From: an uncultured Planctomycetota bacterium
Lineage (GTDB): Bacteria > Planctomycetota > Phycisphaerae > UBA1845 > UTPLA1
Direction of reading: 5' to 3'
Assembly (NCBI GenBank): GCA_900696465.1
Contig: CAADGE010000027.1
Location: 124,001-188,000, forward strand
DNA length: 64,000 nucleotides
This document shows, one piece after another, positions 47,919-54,779 of the stretch (positions are counted from its first letter, which is position 1; each line of letters starts with the position of its first letter). A program made the position numbers and the translations under genes. Below the pieces are notes generated by a model. It ran no database searches and was not told the DNA's origin. It saw nothing but the letters and a program-made list of their open reading frames with translations.

Positions 47919-49427
47919 TTACGGGAAGATGCCGCGGTCCTTGTAGACCTTTTCGAGTCGGCTGAGGGCCACGATGTAGGCGGCGGTCCGCCAGTCGGTG
48001 CGGTGTTCCCGGGCGGCGGCTTTAACGCGCTCATAGGCGCTGAACATCTTCTTGCGAAGCTTGGTGTCCACCTCTTCGAGTTCCCACGATTCGCTTCGCT
48101 TGTTCTGAAGCCACTCGAAGTAGCTCACGATCACGCCGCCGGCGTTGCAGAGTACGTCGGGGATCACGTCGATGCCACGGGCGCGGAGGACTTCGTCGCC
48201 GGCCGGTTCGGTCGGGCCGTTTGCCCCTTCCGCGACCAGCCGCACTGCGAGCCACGGCGCCGTCTCGCCGGTGATCTGCCGCTCCATCGCCGCGGGGATG
48301 AAGATATCCGCAGGCGTGCGCAGGAAATCGATATGGTCGATCCACTGGCCACCCGAATATTTTCGTACGCCACCGTGCGAGCGCACATGTTCCAGCAAAA
48401 CTTCGGGATCAAGCCCATCGAGGTTGCGCACCGCACCGGTCACATCTTCTACGGCGACGAGCTTCGCTCCCAATTTGCCGAGCAATCGCGCGGCCCATGA
48501 GCCGACGTTGCCGTAACCCTGCACGGTGAACGTGAGGTCGGAAAGCTTGAGCTTGTGGTCGTCGGCCCATTGCTGGATGCAGTAGACGACGCCCTGGCCC
48601 GTGGCCTTGTCGCGGCCCTGGCTTCCGCCCGACTCGATCGGCTTACCGGTGACGACGTGCACGTTCTTGTGTCGTTCGTGCGTCGGAACGGTCGCAAGGT
48701 AGGTGTCCATGATCCAGGCCATGATCTGGGCATTGGTGTTCACATCCGGCGCGGGGATGTCGTACTCCGGACCGATGTTGTCACCGAGGGCAAAGGCAAA
48801 GCGACGGGTGATGCGCTCGAGTTCCGCAGGCGAGTACCGGGCCGGGTCGACCTGGATGCCGCCCTTGGCGCCGCCGAAGGGGATGCCGGCAATCGCGCAC
48901 TTCCAGGTCATCCATGCCGCCAGGGCGCGGACTTCGTCGATGTCCACATTCGGGTGATAACGCAGACCGCCTTTGAAGGGGCCGAGGGCGTCGTTGTGCT
49001 GCACACGGTAGCCGGTGAAGACCTCGACCTGTCCGTTGTCGCGCCGGACGGGGAAGTTCACGACGATTTCGTTTTCGGGTTTGGCGAGAATCCGTCGCAC
49101 GCTGGGATCAAGGCCCATCAGGTCCGCGGCCTTATCGAACTGCAAGACGACATCCTGATAGAGACTGCGGCGCGGTGCGGTTTGTTCAACGGCCGGTGCC
49201 GGAATCGCTGGTACGGATGGCAAGTCCGTCCTGTGGCGCGCTGTCGTGTCACCGGTTGTGTCCGACTCGGTACGCGCCCGCGCGATCGGCTCTTTAGCAT
49301 CTTCGGAGACGGGCGGCCGTGTCGACTTCGTACGGTGGTTCGGCATGGTGCTCTCCCCTTCGAGTTCGGCAGTCTGCTCCTGTTTACCCATTCCCATGGA
49401 GGTCTTCATCGGTGTTTCCCATGCCAT
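47919..49427 (-). CDS. gdhA: Glu/Leu/Phe/Val dehydrogenase, glutamate dehydrogenase
   Basis: 502 aa from ATG 49427 (GGGAG eight bases upstream). ATG 49346 also has a good site (GGGGAG, six bases) and would remove 27 residues; either way there is an unusual polar N-terminal extension of 60-90 residues before YQDVVLQFDKAADLMGLDP. The enzyme core has the substrate Lys region GPFKGGLRYHP, MTWKCAIAGIPFGGAKGGI with the catalytic Lys, PAPDVNTNAQIMAWIMDTY, the Rossmann FTVQGYGNVGS and NAGGVIVSYFEWLQN. It interconverts glutamate and 2-oxoglutarate plus ammonia. It lies 100 bp downstream of the four-Cys gene and the sigma-54 system, which suggests a nitrogen link. Confidence 0.95.
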   Translation of the reverse strand: MAWETPMKTSMGMGKQEQTAELEGESTMPNHRTKSTRPPVSEDAKEPIARARTESDTTGDTTARHRTDLPSVPAIPAPAVEQTAPRRSLYQDVVLQFDKAADLMGLDPSVRRILAKPENEIVVNFPVRRDNGQVEVFTGYRVQHNDALGPFKGGLRYHPNVDIDEVRALAAWMTWKCAIAGIPFGGAKGGIQVDPARYSPAELERITRRFAFALGDNIGPEYDIPAPDVNTNAQIMAWIMDTYLATVPTHERHKNVHVVTGKPIESGGSQGRDKATGQGVVYCIQQWADDHKLKLSDLTFTVQGYGNVGSWAARLLGKLGAKLVAVEDVTGAVRNLDGLDPEVLLEHVRSHGGVRKYSGGQWIDHIDFLRTPADIFIPAAMERQITGETAPWLAVRLVAEGANGPTEPAGDEVLRARGIDVIPDVLCNAGGVIVSYFEWLQNKRSESWELEEVDTKLRKKMFSAYERVKAAAREHRTDWRTAAYIVALSRLEKVYKDRGIFP

Positions 49428-49527
49428 GGCAGATGCTCCCTTCTTGCCTGGCCGGCCGATTCCCCCGCACAGCATCGGCAGTTACATAGTTTAGCACCCG
49501 GAGCGATAGAGATCGCAGCGGTCTTGA

Positions 49528-49941
49528 TTACTCAAACTCCTCACACTGCCAGACGCCGCCGTCTGGTCTGGCGAAGGTGCACTCGTTGCGCTTCGTGCAG
49601 GTCTTGCAGAGCCCCCATGCCGCGGTATTGGCGACCGTTTCGCTGAAGGCGGCTCGCATCGTCGGAACCGGGCGCACCGGCGTTCGAACGACATGCAGCC
49701 GCACATTGGAACTGCTGCCGTCGAACTCCTCGCAGGAGAGCACCGGCCGATCCTTGCTCCGTGCGAAGGTGCAGGACGGACTCAGGTTGCAAAGGGCACA
49801 GAGGCCGGCGAATTCGCCTTGCGGGGCCTGTGCCTGGATGATCCGCAGATGTCCGCCGACCACGCGATTAACGTCTTCATACTCGAGTCGGACGCGATCG
49901 GTCTCCGGGATTCGTTCAGCATTTGTCTTGAGGCCGGTCAT
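49528..49941 (-). CDS. Small protein with duplicated four-Cys modules
   Basis: 137 aa. The start is decided by GGAGGTG just upstream of ATG 49941; the frame is open to 50058 without support. The C-terminal 90 residues contain two similar modules, GLCALCNLSPSC + TFARSKDRPVLSCEEF and GLCKTCTKRNEC + TFARPDGGVWQCEEF. Each has the pattern C-x2-C-x5-C-x11/12-C. This would suit a zinc or iron-sulfur site. The N-terminal 45 residues (RVRLEYEDVNRVVGGHLRII) show no family. A sigma-54-type promoter and an activator-site-like palindrome lie directly upstream, next to a sigma-54 response regulator gene. A redox- or metal-linked role is inferred; no enzyme motif is visible. Confidence 0.75.
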   Translation of the reverse strand: MTGLKTNAERIPETDRVRLEYEDVNRVVGGHLRIIQAQAPQGEFAGLCALCNLSPSCTFARSKDRPVLSCEEFDGSSSNVRLHVVRTPVRPVPTMRAAFSETVANTAAWGLCKTCTKRNECTFARPDGGVWQCEEFE

Positions 49942-50010
49942 GACACACCTCCATGAACACCAGGGTTTCGACTTATTGCCGCGAAGGGCGGCCGATCCAG
50001 AGATGATTAA

Positions 50011-50026
50011 TGCAAAGGGTGTTCCG
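50011..50026 (-). promoter_or_regulatory. Sigma-54-type (-24/-12) promoter of the four-Cys gene
   Basis: Read on the minus strand, CGGAACA-CCCT-TTGCA matches TGGCACG-N4-TTGCA with the invariant GG and GC ten bases apart. Transcription would start near 49999, about 58 bases before the ATG at 49941. The adjacent sigma-54 activator gene strengthens the call. Confidence 0.65.
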
Positions 50027-50066
50027 CGCGTGCCGACTGATGCCTTAACGTAATACACTGAAGAAA

Positions 50067-50100
50067 TGTAATGTAAACTATTTATTTACAGAACATTACA
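50067..50100. promoter_or_regulatory. Nested palindrome, candidate upstream activator site
   Basis: TGTAATGT (50067-50074) and ACATTACA (50093-50100) are perfect inverted arms. Inside them GTAAA and TTTAC form a second inverted pair. The 34-bp site is centred about 84 bp upstream of the predicted sigma-54 start, the usual place for a dimeric NtrC-type activator. It is strikingly AT-rich for this genome. Confidence 0.65.
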
Positions 50101-50193
50101 GATGTAGATGGAAAGTTGCCTGTCGCGTCTGACAGCGTATCGCATGGGTCAATTTTGGGTCAAATGTACCCGCCGGGGCGTTTCTACCCGATT

Positions 50194-51561
50194 CTAGCAG
50201 CTTCCAGAGACGGCATGCTCGTCGGCGTTCAGGCGGAGTTTCTGGCGGAGGGTCTTGCGGTCGATTCCAAGGATCTTGGCAGCGTGGGTCTTGTTGCCGC
50301 GTACGCTGGCCAGCACGTTGCGGATGTACTCGGCCTCGACCTCCGCGAGCGTGCGATCCACGCCGGCGCTCGGTCCGACGGTGTAGCGCATCGAGGGCGG
50401 CAGGTCCGCGACGTCGATGACGCTACCCTCTCCCATGACGATCAGCCGCTGAACGATGTTTTCCAACTCGCGCACGTTTCCCGGCCACGGATATGCCCGG
50501 AGGGCGTTGAGGGCACGGTCGGTGAAGCTCGGCGTCGGCCGATCGGCCTCGCGCGCGAACTTTCGGGCGAAATGGCTGACAAGCAGGAGCACGTCATCCC
50601 CGCGATCGCGGAGCGGGGGTACGAAGATGGTGATCACGTTAAGGCGGAAGTACAGGTCTTCGCGGAAGGTGCCCTTGGCAACCATGGCGTGCAGGTCTTT
50701 GTTAGTCGCTGCGATGATGCGGGCGTCAATACGGCGGGGCTTGTCGGCGCCGACCATCTGCACCTCACCGGATTGGAGCACCCGGAGCAGCTTGGTCTGC
50801 ATCGGTGGTGTCAACTCGCTGATTTCATCGAGGAAGATCGTGCCGCCGTCGGCGGTGATGAAGAAGCCGGCGCGTGTCGTGACGGCTCCGGTGAATGCGC
50901 CTTTGACGTGACCGAAGAGTTCACTCTCGACCAGCCCCTCAGGAATTCCGCCGCAATTGACCGGCACGAACGGGGCGGCACCACGATCGCTCGAGTAATG
51001 GATTGCGCGGGCGATCAGCTCCTTGCCGGTACCGCTTTCGCCGGTGATCAGCACGGTAGCCGCGGAAGAGGCGGCCTTCGGGACGAGGGCCAGTGCCTTC
51101 TGGAAGGCATCGGACTGTCCGATCAGACCGCTGACGGAGACGGCCGGCGCTGGCGCATCACTCTGTACGGTGCGGCGGCGCCTGACTTTCTCCAGTGCGG
51201 CGCGCACGGCACCTTGCAGCTCTTCGTCGGTGAAGGGTTTGGGCAGGTAATTGTCGGCACCTTCCTGTACGGCGGAGACGGCGGTTTCGATGCTGGCGAA
51301 CCCAGTGATCATGATGACGCCGACGTCGCGGTAATTCTGCCGGACATGGCGGACCAGATCGAGTCCGCTGACCTGCGGCATTTTCAGATCGGTGATGACC
51401 AGGTCGATGGGGGTGGATTCGAGAATGCGAAGGCCTTCGGCCACGCCGGGGGCCGTGAGCGTGACGTAGCCCTGGGCGAGGAGATTTCGCTGGATGACTT
51501 CGAGCGTTGCAGCGGAGTCATCAACGACCAGAATGCGCTCGGCTTGCGGGTTGGGGTTCAT
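50194..51561 (-). CDS. NtrC-family sigma-54-dependent response regulator
   Basis: 455 aa from ATG 51561, which overlaps the kinase stop codon (ATGA). The receiver domain (about 9-120) has the phosphoacceptor Asp58 (LVITDLKMP) and the conserved Lys (LPKPF). The AAA+ domain (about 140-380) has Walker A GESGTGKE, the sigma-54-contacting GAFTGA loop (HVKGAFTGAVTTRAG), Walker B GGTIFLDEI and ATNKDLHAMV. The Fis-type helix-turn-helix is at the end (THAAKILGIDRKTLRQKLR). All motifs are intact, so it should activate sigma-54 promoters after phosphorylation. Likely targets are the two sigma-54-like promoters at 50011 and 53372. Confidence 0.96.
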   Translation of the reverse strand: MNPNPQAERILVVDDSAATLEVIQRNLLAQGYVTLTAPGVAEGLRILESTPIDLVITDLKMPQVSGLDLVRHVRQNYRDVGVIMITGFASIETAVSAVQEGADNYLPKPFTDEELQGAVRAALEKVRRRRTVQSDAPAPAVSVSGLIGQSDAFQKALALVPKAASSAATVLITGESGTGKELIARAIHYSSDRGAAPFVPVNCGGIPEGLVESELFGHVKGAFTGAVTTRAGFFITADGGTIFLDEISELTPPMQTKLLRVLQSGEVQMVGADKPRRIDARIIAATNKDLHAMVAKGTFREDLYFRLNVITIFVPPLRDRGDDVLLLVSHFARKFAREADRPTPSFTDRALNALRAYPWPGNVRELENIVQRLIVMGEGSVIDVADLPPSMRYTVGPSAGVDRTLAEVEAEYIRNVLASVRGNKTHAAKILGIDRKTLRQKLRLNADEHAVSGSC

Positions 51562-53309
51562 GATGCGGACTCCTGACGAGGATCGGGACCGTCGAGCGGC
51601 AGAGTGACATCGAATCGCGCGCCGTGGCCGGGCTGGCTGAAGACATCGATGCATCCGCCGTGGGACGAGACAATTCCATGGACGACGGAGAGGCCCAGTC
51701 CGGTGCCGATGCCGACGTCCTTCGTGGTGAAGAAGGGGTTGAAAATCTTCGGAAGCAGATCGGGGTGGATGCCAACACCGGTGTCTTCGACGATGAGCTT
51801 GACCGCCGAACCATCGGCGCGGGTGCGCACGGTGATGCGTCCCGTGTCCGGGATTGCCTGAATGGCATTGACGAGCAGATTGACGGCCACCTGATGAATC
51901 TGCACGGGATCTGCAAGCAGCTCCGGCAGGTCGGGGTCCAGGTCGCGGACGAGTTCGAGCTTCCGCTCGGTCCATCGGGCACGCAGGAACGCGACGGCTT
52001 CCTCTACAACCTGGTTCAACTGGATCATCGACTTGGCCGGGGGCGTCTGCCGGGAGAAGAGCATGAGCTTTCGGACGATCTCGCGTGCCCGGAGCGCGGC
52101 GGCGACGATCTGGTCGAGGTCGGCCACGGTTTGTTGGGGGACACCGGCATTCTTTCGGGCGAGCTGAGCGAAGCCGAGGATGCCTCCCAGGGGCTCGTTG
52201 ATTTCGTGTGCGATTCCCGCGGCGAATTGACCGATCGTCGCCAGCCGGTCGGCGTGCAGCAACTGGGTTTCAAGCCGGACGCGTTGCTCGCCGGCCTCGT
52301 GTCGTTCGACGAAGTGGGAGATTTCGCGGGCGATGACTTCGAGCAGACTCTGTTCTTCGTGGAGAAAGGCGCCCTCGGCGAAATCCTCCCGATCGCAGTT
52401 GTAGCCGACCTCAACGCGGCCGCGGCGCTTTCCATCGACGAGGATGTCCGCGCATTGCCGGTGAATCAGCTTGTCGGTGGCACCGGCCTCGTAAACCTTG
52501 CCGTCAAGTTCGATGCGGGCCGCGGCCATCTCCGGGAACTGCCATGCGGGCGGTAACAGTTGAACGATCTGGCGGAAGGAATCAGCCAGCGACAGATCGC
52601 GATGTTCGAGGATGTGTGCGATGCCGTAGAGGCAGGTGAACTCTTTGACGCGTTCCTTGAGCGCGGCCTGGGCTCGCCTACCCGCGATGGCCATTCCAAG
52701 TGTCTGTGCGATGGCTTCGTAGTTCTCGATGGTCTGCGGCGTGAAGAAGTTCGCTGTATTGGCTGACAGGATGAGCACGCCGTGCGTGTGATCGTCGACG
52801 TTGATGCGAATCAGGGCCAGCGAACCATATCCGGGCAGCGATGACTTCATTCCGCTGCGACGCTTTTCATTGTTTGAAATCGCAGACGTTTTCGGCGTCC
52901 ACCAAGTGCCGTCGTAGGTCATCTCCGAGGGGATGTTGGCCGTCCGTTCGGGATCCTGCTCATGGATACGGCCATCAAGTACGGCTTCGAGAATGTCGCG
53001 AATCGGTTCGTCGAGCGTATCCAGGAAGGGACGAAATCGTTCGAGCTCGCCGGAGACTTGGAACGTGCTCGAATCATCTGAAGCGCACGTCCACCGATAA
53101 TGAAGTGGACCGTCGCTGAGCCAGACCTCCAGATCGTCGCAGCGCGTAAAGGTCAGCAGCAGCCGGGAAGCAGCGCGGAGAAACTCGAGGCGCGTGGCAC
53201 CCTGGTTGGCCAGTTGCAGGAGCTGGCGGGAAAGGACAATAAAGTCCTTTGGCACCCTGCCGGGGGGCGAATTTTTCACCAATGGTCTATCCATCGCGAT
53301 CGCGGACAT
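51558..53309 (-). CDS. Soluble GAF-domain sensor histidine kinase
   Basis: 583 aa from ATG 53309; TTG 53327 and ATG 53294 are alternatives. There is no signal peptide or transmembrane helix, so sensing is cytoplasmic. Two GAF-like domains are likely (about residues 35-220, and 235-355 beginning FTCLYGIAHILEHRDLSLAD). The kinase core has the H-box ADRLATIGQFAAGIAHEINE with the phosphorylated His, the N-box VNLLVNAIQAI, G1 EDTGVGI, FNPFFTTK and G2 GTGLGLSVVHGIV. The gene is coupled to the sigma-54 response regulator by an ATGA overlap. A sigma-54-type promoter lies about 63 bases upstream of the ATG, which implies positive autoregulation. The input ligand is unknown. Confidence 0.94.
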   Translation of the reverse strand: MSAIAMDRPLVKNSPPGRVPKDFIVLSRQLLQLANQGATRLEFLRAASRLLLTFTRCDDLEVWLSDGPLHYRWTCASDDSSTFQVSGELERFRPFLDTLDEPIRDILEAVLDGRIHEQDPERTANIPSEMTYDGTWWTPKTSAISNNEKRRSGMKSSLPGYGSLALIRINVDDHTHGVLILSANTANFFTPQTIENYEAIAQTLGMAIAGRRAQAALKERVKEFTCLYGIAHILEHRDLSLADSFRQIVQLLPPAWQFPEMAAARIELDGKVYEAGATDKLIHRQCADILVDGKRRGRVEVGYNCDREDFAEGAFLHEEQSLLEVIAREISHFVERHEAGEQRVRLETQLLHADRLATIGQFAAGIAHEINEPLGGILGFAQLARKNAGVPQQTVADLDQIVAAALRAREIVRKLMLFSRQTPPAKSMIQLNQVVEEAVAFLRARWTERKLELVRDLDPDLPELLADPVQIHQVAVNLLVNAIQAIPDTGRITVRTRADGSAVKLIVEDTGVGIHPDLLPKIFNPFFTTKDVGIGTGLGLSVVHGIVSSHGGCIDVFSQPGHGARFDVTLPLDGPDPRQESAS

Positions 53310-53371
53310 TGCTCTCTGACACAGCAAAAAGCAAAGCGGGCAAATCTTGGTCAGCTACGACCTAACAATAT

Positions 53372-53387
53372 GGCAATTTGCGTACCA
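53372..53387 (-). promoter_or_regulatory. Sigma-54-type promoter of the kinase-regulator operon
   Basis: On the minus strand TGGTACG-CAAA-TTGCC matches the consensus TGGCACG-N4-TTGCA at 10 of 12 positions, with the invariant GG and GC ten bases apart. The start would be near 53360, shortly before the kinase gene. Confidence 0.65.
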
Positions 53388-53444
53388 CTTGGGGAGAAAT
53401 GGACCACCCGAGCATGGGCTGTTGGCAATGCCGCCAAGTGGGGT

Positions 53445-54230
53445 TCAGCGGACAACCACAATGGTGCCGGGGGAGGCCCGGAGCTGGGATGCGGCATTTC
53501 CCTGATTGATCGCGACTTCGAGCATTCCGGTGGAGCCGATGAGGGAGACGATCTCGCCCGGGCTGACATCGCCGTAGGTGGTCCGGAGCGGCCCGACCCG
53601 GAGCGGCCCGACGTAAACGTTCAGATCGACCTTCGATCCGACGGCCCCGGCCAGCTCGGTTTCGCTGATGTTGGTGATGAGGTTTCCGAAGTGGTCGACG
53701 TAGAGCACCTGGCCTTCGATGCCGCCATTGGGCAACGGAACGGGTGGGTCGAGATTAAGGATTTCGAGTTGTTCGATGAGCGGACCGACGTTGACGAGAC
53801 TCATCCCGCGGGCGAGGTGGCCGGCGACCGGTGCGAGGACATCGCGACCGTGAAAGGTGGAGCTGATTTCCTGCCGGAAGATTCGCGTGTTGGCGATGGC
53901 CCGTAGTTCATCCAGTGCGAAGTCGCGGTGGATGAGACTGACGAGTCCGTTATCCGGAGCGAGGATGATCTGCCCGTCGTAGGAAGCGGCGATGAGGCGG
54001 CGTGTCGTTCCGACGCCGGGGTCCACGACGACCACGTGAATCGTGCCTTCGGTGTAGTAATCGAAAATCTGCCGGAGGACGAAGGCGCCGCGGACAACAT
54101 CGTGCGGGGGGATCGTATGCGTCACATCGACGAGCTGCGCCGTCGGGCAGAGCTGGAGCATGACGCCCTTCATGCACGCAACGTAGTGATCAGCTTCGCC
54201 GAAATCGGTTGTCAGGGTGATGATGGGCAT
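53445..54230 (-). CDS. SAM hydroxide adenosyltransferase (DUF62 family)
   Basis: 261 aa from ATG 54230, where similarity to the family begins (MPIITLTTDFGEADHYV); the upstream open frame is unsupported. The signatures are GVMLQLCPTAQLVDVTHTIP, AFVLRQIFDYYTEGTIHVVV, VDPGVGTTRR, LAPDNGLVSLI, TFHGRDVLAPVAGHLARG and YVDHFGNLITNI. Members hydrolyse S-adenosylmethionine to adenosine and methionine; the fluorinase and chlorinase are specialised relatives. The Asp-His pair of the hydroxide enzymes is consistent with TTDFGEADH and FHGRD. It is divergent from pgpH across a 549-bp gap. Confidence 0.92.
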   Translation of the reverse strand: MPIITLTTDFGEADHYVACMKGVMLQLCPTAQLVDVTHTIPPHDVVRGAFVLRQIFDYYTEGTIHVVVVDPGVGTTRRLIAASYDGQIILAPDNGLVSLIHRDFALDELRAIANTRIFRQEISSTFHGRDVLAPVAGHLARGMSLVNVGPLIEQLEILNLDPPVPLPNGGIEGQVLYVDHFGNLITNISETELAGAVGSKVDLNVYVGPLRVGPLRTTYGDVSPGEIVSLIGSTGMLEVAINQGNAASQLRASPGTIVVVR

Positions 54231-54779
54231 GCTGTGCTGTTGCTTATCTCGTCGCTGCTCGGGTCCGGTTCGAGTTCCCTCCCAAGAAATCGGACCACCC
54301 TTACTGCTGTAAGATACCTCGGGTGTTCGGTAATTCTCCGTGTGTCCCGCATGGCTGCGATGCATGCCCGAGCGAAGCGGTTCAGGAGTCCTCACGGTGA
54401 GCGTAGGGTGGTGGTGTCTGAGCGTCAAAACAGCAATCAGCGACAGGGTCCGGTATTGTGAAATGGAAGTCTGGTGCGTGGAATCACGACTTCCGGCAGG
54501 TAACCGTTACAAGACATTGAATGGAAAGAAGTTATAGGTATATCGTACCGACAATCGACGATTCGCGGCTTATAATGATGATGTTCAGCGTTATTTCCTG
54601 CGGTCCAGTTAGATGTTACGCAGTTGACGCGGTCGGGCGATACCATTGGCAAAGGGCAAGGTTCGTTATAATCCTCCCGACCATCCTGATTTCCTGTCAT
54701 CTGGCCGCGAATCCGGGGTGTTCCTGCTAGCGAGCAGGATCGAGGCCTGTGCCGGGTACTACGAGGGACCGCAAACGAA
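54231..54779. other. Divergent intergenic region with plus-strand promoters
   Basis: 549 bp between the SAM hydroxide adenosyltransferase gene and pgpH. It contains a good sigma-70 promoter at 54548-54576 and a second TATAAT at 54667-54672 with a poorer -35 (TTGGCA, 15-bp spacer). No supportable ORF is present. Confidence 0.55.
54548..54576 (+). promoter_or_regulatory. Sigma-70 promoter of the pgpH-recO operon
   Basis: CCGACA (54548-54553) and a perfect TATAAT (54571-54576) with a 17-bp spacer. The predicted leader before pgpH is about 197 nt. Confidence 0.6.

Noticed and set aside
53419-53444. TTGGC-AATGCC-GCCAA as a second activator site upstream of the kinase promoter
   Set aside because: It is only a 5-bp palindrome and does not resemble the site at 50067-50100, so it could be chance in GC-rich sequence.
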